The notes beneath the pieces are model-generated. The model worked only from the letters and a program-made list of their open reading frames with translations. It was not told the DNA's origin and ran no database searches. A program made the translations under genes and the position numbers. From positions 249,497,440-249,561,439 of the forward strand of contig CM077116.1 in assembly GCA_039619475.1 (NCBI GenBank): 64,000 bases of DNA, in the 5' to 3' direction. This document shows positions 19,641-33,098 of this stretch, piece after piece. Position 1 is the stretch's first letter. The number at the start of each line of letters is the position of its first letter. The stretch comes from Icerya purchasi (lineage: Eukaryota > Arthropoda > Insecta > Hemiptera > Monophlebidae).

Positions 19641-22529
19641 TGTTTTTTTTTTTATTATTATTTTTATTTTCGGATGCGCCAACTATATAAACATTAACCA
19701 AACGCGAGTGAAATTTTTGGAAGTGTTTTCGAATCCGGTTCTACCCGAACGAAACACCACTGCCTAACCAACTACGTGTGTGTTGGTGTGTATGTGTGTG
19801 TGAAAGACTGCACTTAAAACTGATTCGAAACGTTTCATGGACCGTACGAATGCAGTTCAAATAGAAGTAATATCGATATCTCGGTACGCATGACGTGCAC
19901 GATAGTTTACCGTTGATTATTAACGTTTACATTTCTTCGAGAATACGCCGGTTCGACCGTTTCCTCGACTGATCGCGATGATCACTTCAGACGTTAAAAG
20001 AGGTAATTCCGGTACCGTTTTTACTGAAGGAAAACGATGGTAGATTGCTAGTACGTTACGAAACGGCTACAAACGTTGTGTTGTTCCGGTACCGACCACT
20101 CCATCGGAGCAGGTTCATTTTCAACCGGGTTCTGGCGACAGTCAAATTCTTCGTTATGATTAATCTCACGCCCGATGGAATTGCCAGAAGTTCCCGCTAT
20201 AATAAGTCACATCGGCTCGAGCACGGATGTTTAATCGATGAACGGCTAGGACGCAGTCGGAGGGATCGGTTTGTGGAATCGTTCTAATAAAGGAAAGTGA
20301 AAGCTGGGTCGACTGCAATCAAAAGCGCAGACTGCATTTAACTGGAGGCCGTCGTGCGAGCCCATTAGCCGCGAGATGGGCTGCCATAAGCGACGGAGGG
20401 TATCGAAATTTGTCGACAGACCGTCTTGTTTGGAGAACGGTTTTCGTTGGAAACTTGTCGGCTGGTCGTTGTCGGCGAGCTGCTCTTCGTCAGTTGCGCT
20501 CTTGTTGTTATTGCGAAAGTTTCGCAACTGTTTTTTGCCGACTCACTCGTTTCACAGTCAGATTATGGGAGTTATTGTTATCGCTAGCACCATTGCCAGC
20601 GTGTACCTCTTCGCCTAGGCGGCCGCTTTGCACTCCACGCTAGATCATCGCTAAACTATTTCATTAATTTTCTTGCAGCAGTTGACCTAGTTTGAAATTT
20701 TACTCGTTTTTTTCACCGGTTCCCTGTTTGCTTATTATTGGGCCTTTTAAGGCTATTATTAACGGCAGTGCGCGGTGTAACTTTGTACTTGGCTTAAATT
20801 AGCTCAAGCCACTATTACAATACACATATATATCTTATCTGTATATACATATATATCCGTTTTTGTTTTCTTCATAATAAAGAATAAAGGGGGAAAAAAA
20901 AAGAACGAAAAATTGGCTATATCCTATCCGTTATCAAAATAAGGTTACTTCCGAAAGCTGCTTGGCACATTCGAAAATAGAAAAAAAAATCGAACATAAA
21001 AATTCTGACAGATCTGAACAACGTCCTTTGTTTTTACGAACTCTTATTAACTATAACTGGCGGTTGAATTTTGCCTTGCCTGGCGGTGATGCCACTTTCC
21101 CGGTTCTTTTCCTTTGTTTCTTCCTTTTATCTATATGAAAAAACTTTGATAGCGTACGCATCATATAACGATGAGAACAAGCCGCTTCGAAAGTTACTGC
21201 CTTGGTCTGCTACCATTCGGAGATTGCGCGCAATCCTATCGCTAATGATGTATTATTTACTGCATCTCGATTTGTAAAGATGGTAAAGGTTATTTTATAA
21301 CGCGGGGCTAAACTTCAAAATTTGGCGTTTTATTAGCGGCATGCCAACACACAATTTCATCTAAGGCACTCCGTTTATGTTTTGCTTTAATCCAAATTCG
21401 TTCCGTTTGCTGCTTAACCGTCTCTTTCTTGTGTCCCTGGTTCTACCATATAAAATCCATAGTTACTAAATCGCTTTTACTTTCACGCAATCTTTTAATC
21501 CCATTTTTCTAAACTGATTTTTCTTGACAACATCTGTTTATTCATCGCATCCTGTAAATTCCAATTATGCTTGTAGCGTTGTCATATATTTTTCCAATGT
21601 TCTTGTTTATCCCGTGAGCGGTAATTCTGTTCTTCGCTCTTAAAACTCCGTATTATTTTTTTCTCCACACTTTCTTTAAAAATGTTCGTTGCTTCCATAT
21701 CCGATTAAATTAAAAATGTAGCTCTTATCTTATTTCAGCCGTTAGCACCTCCAACAAAAAAAAAAAAAAAAAAAAAACCAAAAAAAAACAGCGTTAAAGC
21801 AAAAATTCTAACATTCCCTCTCTTCAACTATATAAATGTACTGTGGTCGCGATAAGCACGTTGAAACCTAATGTAGGTATAGTAAATTTTTTGTGATAAA
21901 ACAGAGTGTATAGGTGTAGCAGTGATATTTTTCCCGTATTCACCGTTTGCCTAGTTGTCTTACGAATCCGATCGGACGTTACGTGCACGCAGAATAAAGC
22001 GAAATGTGGACAGAAATATCTAAAACGTAAATCGTAAAAGTGGTGGTTTCATGGACCTATCTGCGTATGCAACCGTTTCCCGATGGCACAAAATAGAAGC
22101 ACAAAGTCCTAACCGGTACAACATAGTGGAAGTCATTTGCATCTTTTTGCCTTTTTCTCTTGCCCCTGCTCTTATTTTCCGGTATAATTCGGAGTATTTA
22201 CTTTTTTTTTTGTTTTTTTTTGGGCCAATTTAACTCGATGCTCTTCTGTTTACTGTGGAATTGTTTATTAAGTACTTTGAATTAATTCAAGATTTCTTTC
22301 TCATCTATTTAACGGAAGACTAAAAAACATGTTATTTTCACTATTCCGTTATTGCTAATTGCCCAATTCGATTTTATCTGGTTAATCACTTTTGGTTCGG
22401 CCAAACAAAAAAATTTCCGTATTTATTTTGCATTTTTCTATTGTTCACTAGGAATTTTATTTTATTTATTGGACGAATTCACGAAAAAAACATTGTATAT
22501 GTACTATGTAACTGTCGCTGATGCTTCTC

Positions 22530-23077
22530 TCTTGGGTTTGTTGATGCCCAATATCTGCAGTTTTGCTTATTTACGTAACCTTCTAGTTGAAAATGGGCCT
22601 CATCACTGAAAACAACGTTACCGAGTCTGCGCTGCGTAGAGAAAATTTCTAACATCTGTTCAGTACAAGATATCCGTAAAACGTAATCACTTGCTTCAAC
22701 GCTTGCACCAATCGGATTTTGTAGGGATGAAAACGCACTTTTGTCCTGTTTCGAACTGTTGATTTAGAGATTCCCAAAACAGCCGAGTGCTTCCGTAAAG
22801 AAAGCCGCGGATTTGAAAGGACCGAATCACTTACTCGACGCACATTTTCTTCAGTTGATACGGTAGACGCGGAGCTAGGGATGGGTTGATTATTAGCAGA
22901 ACCTGTTTCACGAAACTCTTTAATTTATTGTTTTAAGAGGTTAACACTTGGGGCATCTCTGGGTCGGCGAATATTATATTGCGAACAAAATTTTCGAAAG
23001 GTAATTGCGTACGAATCACTATTCTTAAAATAAGCTTCGATAGCAAAAGCACGGGGCGCTCCGGTCCAACGCTCCAT
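22530..23077 (-). pseudogene. Transposase remnant with helix-turn-helix and partial DDE domain
   Basis: From the ATG at 23077 it reads MERWTGAPRAFAIEAYF, then FRKFCSQYNIRRPRDAPSVN, an in-frame TAA (near 22927), IKEFRETGSANNQPIPSSAS, ENVRRVSDSVLSNPRLSLRK and HSAVLGISKSTVRN. A frameshifted part gives KVRFHPYKI and then NVVFSDEAHFQLEGYVNKQN and CRYWASTNP. The helix-turn-helix followed by SDEAHF-GYVNKQNCRYW is characteristic of insect mariner-like transposases. Only the first half of the catalytic domain remains. Confidence 0.88.
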
Positions 23078-23197
23078 CGCAACTGCTAAACCCGCACGCC
23101 GGACGCGTCAATTGAGACCCCTCCCCGCTTCTTAGTGTAAATCATTTCCGCGTAATTCAATTTCGAAATTTAAACTTTCCCACTGGGCACCCTGTAT
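22530..23197 (-). mobile_element. Truncated Tc1/mariner-superfamily element
   Basis: The right terminus, read on the minus strand, begins tatacagggtgcccagtggg, a common start for insect elements of this type. It is followed by a short leader and the transposase remnant. The opposite end is lost within the DDE domain near 22530. The right end abuts an 11-bp AT satellite, so the target duplication cannot be read. Confidence 0.75.
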
Positions 23198-23385
23198 AAA
23201 TAATATATATATATATATATATAATATATATATAATATATATATAATATATATATAATATATATATAATATATATATAATATATATATAATATATATATA
23301 ATATATATATAATATATATATAATATATATATAATATATATATAATATATATATAATATATATATAATATATATATAATATATGG
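23198..23385. repeat. 11-bp AT satellite
   Basis: The unit ataatatatat is repeated about 15 times with almost no variation, after a short (TA)n. It starts exactly where the mariner-like terminus ends. Confidence 0.95.
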
Positions 23386-26300
23386 GTGATTTTATATGCG
23401 TGTTTTACTCGTATTGTGAATATTTCTGGGAAGGGTTTTTTCTGCTTGGTAAATTATTTTTCTCCTTTTCATGATTACAATAGAGGCTTAACACCGGCGA
23501 AGGAAGAAATGGTGAGACCCCAGTTTTTTTAAATATGTAATCGACGTGGAATTTTTCACAACATCAGCCGAAAAATATGTTCCTTTATTATTTCCTTGAT
23601 ATGATGGATATGACTATTTCTTAATATTCTTGCGCGTTTTTAGTTGATTTGGAAAAGGAAATTTAGTTAATATTTTTTTTTCTTTTCCAAATTACCGAAT
23701 TCATAGTTCTTATAAAAGGAGAAAATTGTGTTGTTTTTTTTTGTTTTCATTTCAATACAATATTTTCAATCCGCGAATTTAACTGGAAAAATTTCGGAAC
23801 GTGTACCTCTGGCGAATGTTATGGGTTGCTGTACTTATTCGATAAAAATCACGAGGGGAATGGGAAAGTACTAAATCTAGTGAATAATTCGCAGGATAAT
23901 TTCAGAGGGCAGGCAACTCCCCGTTATACATGCGTATTGTCCTCTACATTCGCGAGCATGCCAATAATTGGGACATCACTTTAGTGGGAGATCTGCGTTC
24001 TTTTTTTTGTATTTTTTTCTTACAAAAATATATAGCACAGTATAGATTACGGGGCTGATTAAAGAACTTATTAAAAATGAAACGTTTTACATAAAATGAT
24101 GCATGCAGTAAATTCTTTCGGGTGACATGAAAAGGTTCGCACAATGTTTTATGTTTAAAACGTTTGCATCATCGTAAATGTCTAGAAAAGTATTTCGAAA
24201 AATGTAGAGATTTCAATTGGTCTTCATTATGAATTCTAACTGTAAATAATTAATACACTGGTTACATTATTAGTAACAATCGTAACCTTCCCCTTCGTTT
24301 ATTTGGCTCTAGTATATGATCAAACGGTTGCGTCGACGACTCCGCACTTCATACGTACCCAAACCTCCTACCGGGAGTTATCTATAGAGATTTGTAACAT
24401 TTATTACAAGTTTAACTCGGCTTACTTAATAGAAACCTTCTTTAAAGCGTCGTAGTAAGCTCATCAGTTACAACGTATGGCTAGAAGACAAAAAAATCGT
24501 AATCGTAAAAAATTTGCCAATACATTTTATTAATAAATAAAAGAACTAATTTTCCTTTTTTTTTTTAGCAATCGGTTCTAAATTTTTCTTCAACGTAAAA
24601 AAAACAAAAAACTATGAGATGAAATCTAAAACAAATCCAACTTTTTATAGTATGCAGGTAGTAGTTACAACCATGTACAGAGTATTTTTGTATATATATT
24701 TCAGTTGCTGGTAGAAGCATGTAATTGCAAGTACCGCGGGAAGGACACGATATAATCCATGTAATATTTGCCTGTAGGTCTCTCGCGTAATTCCCGTGAG
24801 AAGCATAAAATCGATTATATCCTTAATTACCTACTATAGTAATTTCATATAGCTATGGGAAAAAAAGATTCACAACAAAACACGTCAGTCTTACCTGAAT
24901 CATCATTTCCGTCAATGAATAGAGTTGATCGGTAAAAGTAATATGTAACAGAACAGTTGTACAGAATCACAAGTATGTAAATAATCGGCAAAAAGGAAAA
25001 AATTAAAAGTGTGTTGTTCACATAAATATGTAACACACTTTACACATCATGTACGTAGATGATTTCGTTAGTCATGTTGAATTACATAGAGTTTGTAATT
25101 CAGTTGTGTCCATCTCTGCGCTATCGTTTTAATTATAGCCATTATGTTGCGTGCGTTGAAGTGTGAGCTTGAGTGTGTACACGTTTATGCATATGCAAAT
25201 ACATATAAAAGTATTCATTTCTATAATGTTGAATTTCTTATACATCATATTTACGCATAGTGACTATGTCATAGCATAAGTGCTTTGAAACTAATAATTA
25301 CGATGTTGTACATGTATTTTGAAATAAACCTAGTTACGTCTGGATTGGAGAACTAAAAAAAAAAAAAAAAAAATCCACATTTTGTTACAAAACCATCGCA
25401 GGAAAATCTGTGCTATAAATGCCTCGGAGCTTTGCTGCTAAAATCATAACGGTGTGGAACAGGTTATTTAAAGGATACTTGGAGGCATTTGTACTGAACA
25501 TACAAGTATCCTCAAAATATATGATTCAATTCTCTCCCGCCAAGGGATATATTTAACCATTTTATTTTAGTTTCGTTTCGGCTATTAAGATTTTGCTAGA
25601 AATGTCGCGGCCATCGTACCAAAAAAAAAAAACAAAAAACAAAAAAACGGAGCGCCAGAAACAAGGAATGATCGTTCAGTTGAATGCCGAGTAGTTTCAA
25701 TTTCTGGTTTATTTTTTTCAAACTTTTCATTTTTCTCTCATTGTTTAGAAAGCTCCGAGGGGGCAATGTGTCTCTATTTTCAACAGTCCGCTAGGGCTAC
25801 GTACAGTAAGGCTGTGCAGTTTACCGTTCGTTCGTGCTCAAGTAGATTTAAATAATGAGGCTGTAAAAATTCAAATCATTCTCGAACGCAACAAATCGAT
25901 TCTTCGAAGAATTTTTTCCTTTATTTTCCTCGATGATACTCTACGTCGAAAGTGTTCTTCAGTTTGCCCGCTTCATGACTTTGTTGTCAGTTTCGATTCT
26001 TTTTCCGCGCACAAACGAAACACGGAAAACGTTTGTGCGGCGACACTTAGGGCACGTGCGTTTTATGGCTTGTCAAAAGTCGACAGACTCTTAAATGCTT
26101 ACTCGATTTAATGTTTAATTCCGACAAAAAATTTAGATTCGCAATAAAAAGCAAACAAAACGCAAGAAGACAAACAAACGCTGAAAACAGTTATCGAACT
26201 CACTGAGCTGACGCGTGAATCCATTAATTCCCGTGACATATTCTCGACTGATGATACGTCGACTTTGTCGAAGCTGAGATTTTAGCTAGTCAGCAAGCGA

Positions 26301-26789
26301 ATAGAGGAGTAGGTATTTTTCTAAGCACGAATAGAAATAGAAATTCTACGTACAGTCTTTGCTTTCCGCAGGGTATGTATGTATATCTCGAGAAATTGAA
26401 CGCGTCAATACCCTTCCGCGGTTGAACATGTTTACGTTTATTTTAATCTACTGAAAAATACGCCTAACAAAGCGAGAATTATTATAAACTCCATTATTCT
26501 ACCGCAGGCTACTTTCCAAAAGTTTGCAAGAAATCCGTTATAATTCCAATTTCAACATTGGTAAAACAGTAATAATTCCCGAGCAAACTGCAGATCTACG
26601 GCTTTACGCAAAAGCCTTCAGAATAGCAGCAGAAAAATCCGTTCTTCTCGGTACAAAAAAAATTACTGTCATTCAGTAATCTCTCGATTGTTCAGTAGAT
26701 CGATATGTAGTTGCAGATCACTGGATTTATCGGAATCCTCCGGTACTTTTAGTCATGTACCAAACCACATTGATAAAAGTCTGCCAGTG
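23386..26789. other. Non-coding stretch, no gene recognised
   Basis: AT-rich DNA with scattered poly-A and poly-T tracts (25356-25372, 25621-25647). A short inverted repeat at 26006-26040 has arms reading cgcacaaacg. All open frames are under 70 codons with random-looking text. Confidence 0.5.
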
Positions 26790-26797
26790 CTTCTCTG
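26790..26797. repeat. Target-site duplication of hAT-1, left
   Basis: CTTCTCTG here against CTTCTTTG at 27661-27668. The copies match at seven of eight positions, and 8 bp is the length expected for hAT. Confidence 0.85.
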
Positions 26798-27660
26798 TAG
26801 GGATGTTGCGGATATTCGCATCCGCATCCGCAATTGCGGATCTTCCGCATAAATTTTTACACCCGCATCCGCATTAATCAATGCGGATATTAATGCGGAT
26901 GCGGATGTATCGAAGGTCGTGACTCGCTACAAGAAAGAAATTGGGCGAGGGGGCGAATGGCGCGTCCCGTGCTCACAGCCAATAGGAGCGCAGAGAGTGC
27001 TCGGTAGTCAGATGCCACGTGTTTGCTATCGTTCAATTTATTTGTAATTAATTACATCGTGTGAACATTTCGATTATTTGAGTTTTACATTGTGCAGTTA
27101 ATAAGAGAATGAGAATGACAGATTCCTCAAAGATTCAGAACAACCAGGAACTTCCGGTATGGTTAGAAAGGTTGGCTTAAAAAGCGATCTTGCCATGATG
27201 CTAGATTTGTCAAGTGAAGATGAGGGTGAAGCATCGTCAGAAAATGATAGCGCTGACACTCTACTCAAAAAGGAATTACTTTCTTACCGCAATAAGAAAA
27301 GAATAAACGTAAATGAAAATCCACTTAAATGGTGGAGCGTTCACCGAAAAGAACTGAAAATGTTATCTGGAATAGCACACAGATTTTTATCACCTCCACC
27401 AGCCAGTGTACCTAGTGAACAATTGTTTAGTAGCGCGGGCTTAATTTATGATCTTCTGCGAAACAGACCTGAACCTGAAAAGGCGGCGATATTAATTTTT
27501 ATTCAAAATATAATGCACCAATTTTTAACTTTCATTACTAAGTATATAATTATTTAATAAAAATGTAAAAGATTACATGCTTTTGATATTATTTATGCAC
27601 CAATATGAAATCTTTTTTTAAAAAATCCTAAGATCCGCATCCGCATCCGCAACATCCCTA
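26798..27660 (+). mobile_element. hAT-1: 863-bp internally deleted hAT element
   Basis: The terminal inverted repeats begin TAGGGATGTTGCGGAT and contain repeated GCGGAT hexamers, seen on the right as atccgcatccgcaacatccc. An 8-bp target duplication flanks it. Inside is only the C-terminal part of a hAT transposase, so the element cannot move itself but may be mobilised by a full relative. The promoter-proximal part (26900-27150) is comparatively GC-rich. Confidence 0.92.
27159..27557 (+). CDS. Residual hAT transposase C-terminus (dimerisation domain)
   Basis: This is an intact 132-codon frame. Residues 1-45 are acidic and Ser-rich. NPLKWWSVHRKE and VPSEQLFSSAGLIYDLLRNR are the hallmark of the hAT C-terminal dimerisation region, followed by a helical end. 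A full hAT transposase is usually above 500 residues; the zinc finger and most of the DDE domain are gone. A short upstream frame (from 27110, MRMTDSSKIQNNQELP) stops just before or overlaps it, so the original start was lost. The intact frame suggests recent deletion or possible use as a dimerising fragment. Confidence 0.85.
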   Translation: MVRKVGLKSDLAMMLDLSSEDEGEASSENDSADTLLKKELLSYRNKKRINVNENPLKWWSVHRKELKMLSGIAHRFLSPPPASVPSEQLFSSAGLIYDLLRNRPEPEKAAILIFIQNIMHQFLTFITKYIII

Positions 27661-27668
27661 CTTCTTTG
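27661..27668. repeat. Target-site duplication of hAT-1, right
   Basis: CTTCTTTG, partner of 26790-26797 with one mismatch. Confidence 0.85.
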
Positions 27669-28690
27669 TAGCAGCGAAACGATTAATTTAGCTACGGCTA
27701 TTTTATCATGAGGAAATTACGTAACTTATAAATGCGTTAAACGAAATGTACCGTTAGCGAAAAGCCGTCGACTGTGACTAAACGAAAATCGGCGCAGAAA
27801 CGGTAGTGTAACGAACTAGCGAAATTAAATCGGCACTTTAAATTATGTATTTATTTCACCTTTAAAAAGATTTCTCACTGTGGTTGTAATTCTCATCTAA
27901 ATGGTACATTTCAATTTTTTCTTATTGCAAGACAAAGAGGGCTGCATATTTTTCGCTTTATAGTTCTTAAATTAAATTACATAATAATCCTTAAATATAC
28001 GACTTGCGCCCAAAAAAAAAAAAAAAATAGGCCGACTTAGGAACAATACAATGTATCAATAATTATAATTTACTTAATCCGCTCCGAAACGTATTATATT
28101 AATAAATTTAAGGATAATTTAATTAACAATAATCTTACCATAAATAATAACCCACTATTTAAAATTAACAATCAATTATAACGTATCGCGATATATCGAA
28201 TAGATTGTAAGTAAGACACATATAATATCGTTTATTTTACTTTTAACTTTATTTATTATTGCCATGATTATGGAGTATGTAACTCCGAAACATTTCGGCT
28301 ATATTTTATATTTTTATAACTATAATTTTCTGTAATACGTGTTTTTATATATATTTAATAAAATAACAAAACAGAAAATGCGTATGAACATATACAATTC
28401 AAATTTTCTGTCTTAATTAAGCATCAGAAAAAAAATTAGTATTTATCATATATATATATATATATTAATTACAACGTAATTCTTAGACCACCCCCCATTA
28501 GAAAAAATGTTCCAATTTTATATAACGTTTGTTATATTTTGTAGGATTTTCTGGATTATGTTATTATATTCATATGAACCGATTTAGAATTGCGTTGTAA
28601 ATTTTGATCATTTTATACAAAGTATAGAAGAGAAAGAGACAGAAATGTAAGCAAGAGGGGTCAAGGAGCCCAGTCTCTTGCGAGACCAAA
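27669..28690. other. Non-coding AT-rich stretch
   Basis: No open frame worth reporting. There is a poly-A at 28012-28027 and an (AT)n at about 28451-28466. Confidence 0.5.
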
Positions 28691-28699
28691 ATGGCTGAG

Positions 28700-29130
28700 T
28701 TTTATATATATATATATAAAATATCGGCCCTTCGGGACTCACTCCTAGGTCTAGTTCTTTTATAATAATTCTTATAAAAGAGTAAACTTTTTTTTATTGG
28801 CTACGCCGTTCGAAAAATTGCGAAATTTTTTTGAGACAAATTTCGTGACAGGAAACTTTTTCTGATCACCCCTGACGTGAAAATGGTGTAACCATTAATA
28901 TACTAATGACTGTGTCATTCTTAGCCCAAGCCCCAATCACTTTTTTTCTCCCAAAACGTTACACATATTGTATAGATATAAGAATGTAAAGTACCACCAA
29001 CAAAATGGATTGCTAGAAAATGACAATGTTTCTATCACAAAAATTTGCCCCAAAATGTGACATTAATTAAAGATTTTTTTTATCACAGGCGGATGTCCAG
29101 GGGCGAAGCCCTTGCGGGAAAGCAAAAAAG
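28700..29130. repeat. Probable dispersed repeat, copy 2
   Basis: The stretch begins with a short (AT)n and ggcccttcgggactcactcc, has ttattggctacgccgttcg, and ends with ggcggatgtccaggggcgaa followed by gcccttgcggg. The first part resembles the repeats at 19477 and 61865. The last part resembles the reverse complement of text near 37955 (aggggcggatcc). Boundaries are uncertain. Confidence 0.35.
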
Positions 29131-31718
29131 GGCAGATTCTACATATATGTATATGTATGTAAGCATGTATATATGTATATATGTCGTCGAGTTAGATAGA
29201 GAAGTGTAGAAATTGTAGAAAACAAGATGATGGGATTTGCTATAATTGATTATGACAATATGGGAACTTACCTCCGAATGTTCTATTTCCTTAAAGCTAA
29301 ATTAAATTATTAATAACAAAAAATTTTAATGAAAATGCTTGAGAAATGTAATGTAATACCTGAACAGTCGATAATAAAAATGAAAAATAAACCTTAAGTA
29401 GCTAAATTAGAGATGTGCCCGACAACTCGGGCAGTTCTTTGAAATGAGCAGTGATTTTTTGCTGCTCTGCCGAATGCTCCGAAACAAAGTTATTATTTTA
29501 AATCCTGACAACTGATATGCGAAATGCTTGATTAATAGTTAATAAAAATTAATATTTTTTTACACAGTACGGATGGAAAAATGAAATAATTTTTTTTGTA
29601 ATTGTCTAGTAAAAATATATACTTATAAAAAAAAAAAGTATTAAAATAGCAGCTGTAAACATGTTTAAAAAGTACGGAAGAAATATTAAATCGTTCGTAA
29701 ATTATTAATTTTAATTATAAGATGAAACATGATTATGATGGAAACTGTGTGACAGAAAAAAACATGCAGCGCCATAGCGCATATTTCGTCTGGCTATGTG
29801 TTTTGATGTGTGTGTGCGCGTCCCCGTTGTCCGCCATCCTTTAGTTGTATTAGGTTGAAACATTTTATGCATTTTGCGCAAAGGCTATAATGAAAAGGCA
29901 CCATTTTCGCGGATACAAGCCATTTCTAGCTGTCCTTCAGCGGGGCAAAATTAGTTTTAGACGTCGTCGCTGCAATATTTTCTTTAGTTCACCTTCTTAC
30001 ACGATAACGAATTAATGTAAGTAAATTACGTGCGAAACGTTTTATCGATTAAAATAATTTATTTCAGTTTCCGTCGGGTAGCTTAAGTTTGGAAGTTAAT
30101 TCGACATTTCCTCTTCTATTTTGTAATATACTGTTGTTACTCGACAGTCGTAACTTTCAATTCCGTAATTTCACTGTCTTCTTTAGTACATTTTCGAAGC
30201 GCTTTTATTTTTCACTGTTAAATTGATTCTCGATTAAGATGTGTCGACGCTTGCCCCGATAGATAAAAGTTGAATAAAATACACGTATTGCGTATTTAAT
30301 CAAAAACGTTTTATTCTGTCAGTTTAAAAAAGTTCAATACAGTCCGCCATCATGAGCTGTTAATGGCTCCGAAACGCGCCGGAATATATAACAATTAAAT
30401 GCTATTTAAAAAAAAAAAAAAAGGGAAAAAAAAAGCCATATCCGTGTACATTTTATTTGTTAACAAATAGAATTTTACCAATTCCCAAACTGAGTATTTC
30501 TTATTTTTCTTAAAAGAGGGTTTACCATTAAGTTTTTGTGTAATGGAAGTATTTAATTTTTTGGCGTGATAGAATATACGTGCGCTTTCAGTTCGATCGC
30601 ACGGGGACCAGGAGCGCTTTCCGTTACTTTGTGGTTCAATTGTAGCGTAAAAGTATTTGTTCGGTACTAAAAAAGAACTCGAAATTAGTTTTTCCTTTAC
30701 AGCTCTGTACGCGTGTAAGGAAATTAATATGAGTGTTCGTAAAAACGCATTGAGAGAGTAGAGGCAGAAAGATAGCGTGCGGCCTTTGTACGCGAGTGGG
30801 ACAAAGCATGTAGCGTAAAGGAAATTAATAGTTAAAAGAAAACCGGCCGAGATGTATTGGGCACCTCGAGAGAATCGTAAAGGGTAGGGAAATTAACGGT
30901 TCAGAACGGACACAAAGGAAAACGGGAATTCACCGGACATAACGGATGCGGGGAAATCTTTTGCGGCGTGAAATGTAAAAAAATCCGTTCGACGAAACTT
31001 TTTCAGCAACTTTACCAATTTCTCCAATTCCAATCCTTAAGAACAGGTACGTCTCGCATTTGGTCCCGCGTGAATTTTTGCAAAATCCGCGCTGTAATTT
31101 ATTTTATGTTTTTCCTTTTTTCAAAAAATTCAATATATATATATATATATATATGTTTCAGTATAAACAACGTAGTCAAAATTATTTGGCAAAAGGACCC
31201 CGTTGCACGCTGGTAATTTTTGATTTCAGTTGAAAGTCAAAGGTAGTGATGGTCTGTTAAATAACGGTAACGTCTTTTGTAGCAGTTGAAGAAAAAAAAA
31301 CAGCTACGGTGAACTGTTGTCCCGATTTGTTAGCACTTACAAATTCGGCCTGCGGACATGTTCTTCCGGGTACATTTTAACGTCGCGCGCAATTCTGCTG
31401 CGACTTTTATTTAGTCCAAATTATTACAGATACGGTTACAATTAGATTATTTTGATTATAACGACTGCTCTAGATTCTCGTCATTACCGTTTTCGTTAGC
31501 GAAACCGAAACTAAAATATCACATTTCCTCTCAACGCCGACACAACGTTAATTTACGTTGTTCTTCCGTGTATTTTTTTTTTTTTTCTTTATGGTAATAA
31601 TATTAGAAACTGCCGATAGTAAAATTTAAATAACATTAAAAGTCTTTAATTTTTGTTTAGTAGAAATTATATTCCATTCTTTGTAAATTATCGGGTATTA
31701 AAAAGGTCTCATCCTGTA
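29131..31718. other. Non-coding stretch, no gene recognised
   Basis: This includes a slightly GC-richer part at 29760-30010 and 30580-30960 without coding signal, a poly-A at 30409-30422, and an (AT)n at 31133-31153 that creates a spurious 82-codon frame. Confidence 0.45.
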
Positions 31719-31726
31719 CTCTACCG
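31719..31726. repeat. Target-site duplication of hAT-2, left
   Basis: CTCTACCG, identical to 33539-33546. Confidence 0.93.
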
Positions 31727-31859
31727 CAAGTGTCTTTCAAAGTGTGGGTCGCGAACGAAACATAAGGGGGTCGCCGATTACAAGTAAACTGAAAAAAAAA
31801 AGCACGAATAAAATTTATTAAAAATTAAAAACAACACAAAATCAAGTATGAAATGTTTT

Positions 31860-32540
31860 TAGTTACTTATCTAATTAATTAATTATTGGTGAGATGGTGT
31901 GCCTGTTTTACTTTTACTAATTTGTTAAAATGTGGTTGTATTTTTTATATGCAAACTAAGTCCTTTTCTAATTCCATTCTGTTTCTGTATTTATTTTTTA
32001 AATGTACCATTGATGGGAACGTTAATTCACACATGTAGGATGTCGCAGATGATACCATTAAACTCAGAGCTTCCCTAGCAAGTTCTGGGATTTTTTCTTT
32101 TCGTCTCATACGGAATTCGTCAATCTTCTATGAATTAAATTCCATTTTAAACATTCCGTCAGACGCAAGATCTATGAGTTTTTCTTTCATCGTTGTAGTA
32201 GTTTAGCTAGAGTTCTAACGGCTTTTCCATAAAAGGATTAAGGATCCATCTTTGCGCATCATCATCTTCAGATTTGGTTTATGGAAAGTAATTTAATAGT
32301 TGGTCTGTCAAATTTTGCAATCATATTAAAAATTTCAACGTCAATTTTCGCCGATTGATCACTTGAGATCTCTTCAATAATTTGCTCGAAACAAGGAAAT
32401 GACTCAAACACATTTTTCTTCATGCAAGTTATCTATAAACGAATTTTTTAAACGAACACACTGATTTTATCCTTTGCTGTTCGAATTATGTGTGCTATAA
32501 TCGTGTTTATGAACTCACTAAACACACAGAGAGACACAAG
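31860..32540 (-). pseudogene. Decayed ZBED5-like hAT transposase fragments
   Basis: On the minus strand, short frames recover SEDDDAQRWILNPFMEK and, downstream, KYRNRMELEKDLVCI, stop, KIQPHFN. These match in order the C-terminal half of ZBED5-like transposases as I know them. No frame longer than about 40 codons survives, so it is a dead copy. Confidence 0.7.
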
Positions 32541-33098
32541 GGCGAACGCGGCGTGATGTTTTTCTCCCTTGTTGTGATTTTATTATTGACTTTGTTGTTA
32601 TTCTAAACAACATTTCTGATAATTTATGAATCTGTTTTTGGAATTTTTATTAATACTGGCACGTTTATGAAACTGAAAACTATCTTCTCTGATGCAATTA
32701 TTTTTGTGTTTGTAAATCTCCATTGGTTCTCTGATAAGTCGTTTGGAGGTTTTACTTTCTAGAATATTTACATTTTCCTAATCGATTCATTTTTTGCAAT
32801 TTTCTACATTTAAGATCCAGTTTGTTGTGTGGATATGCTGGTGAAAAGTGATATCACATGAAAACTCACCCATTGTCAGTTGTTCAATTGCAGTGGTATG
32901 AGTTCTTGACAAAAGATGCAGTACCACCTACAAATGGTGCGAGTTTTTGCATTTGGACAGCTCGTAAGTAAGCGAGTCAGTACTGGCAAAGAAGGGAATA
33001 TCTCCTGTATTCGTTGAAAGGCCATAAAAGTTCGGTAATTTTGGATCATTTTGTAGCAACGATTTCTTTGTTAAATCCGTTTCGGTTCATAATAACAA

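Larger units (their letters stand above)
18882..22529. other. Non-coding stretch, no gene recognised
   Basis: The stretch contains A-rich tracts (19020-19060), an (AT)n run at about 19364-19408, a dispersed-repeat copy at 19477-19640, and a more GC-balanced stretch at 19900-20650. The last has several short open frames but no recognisable domain, and could be promoter or UTR of a gene outside the window. A poly-A tract lies at 21758-21777. Confidence 0.5.

Noticed and set aside
30968..31216. 82-codon frame
   Set aside because: Crosses an (AT)n run and has no motif.
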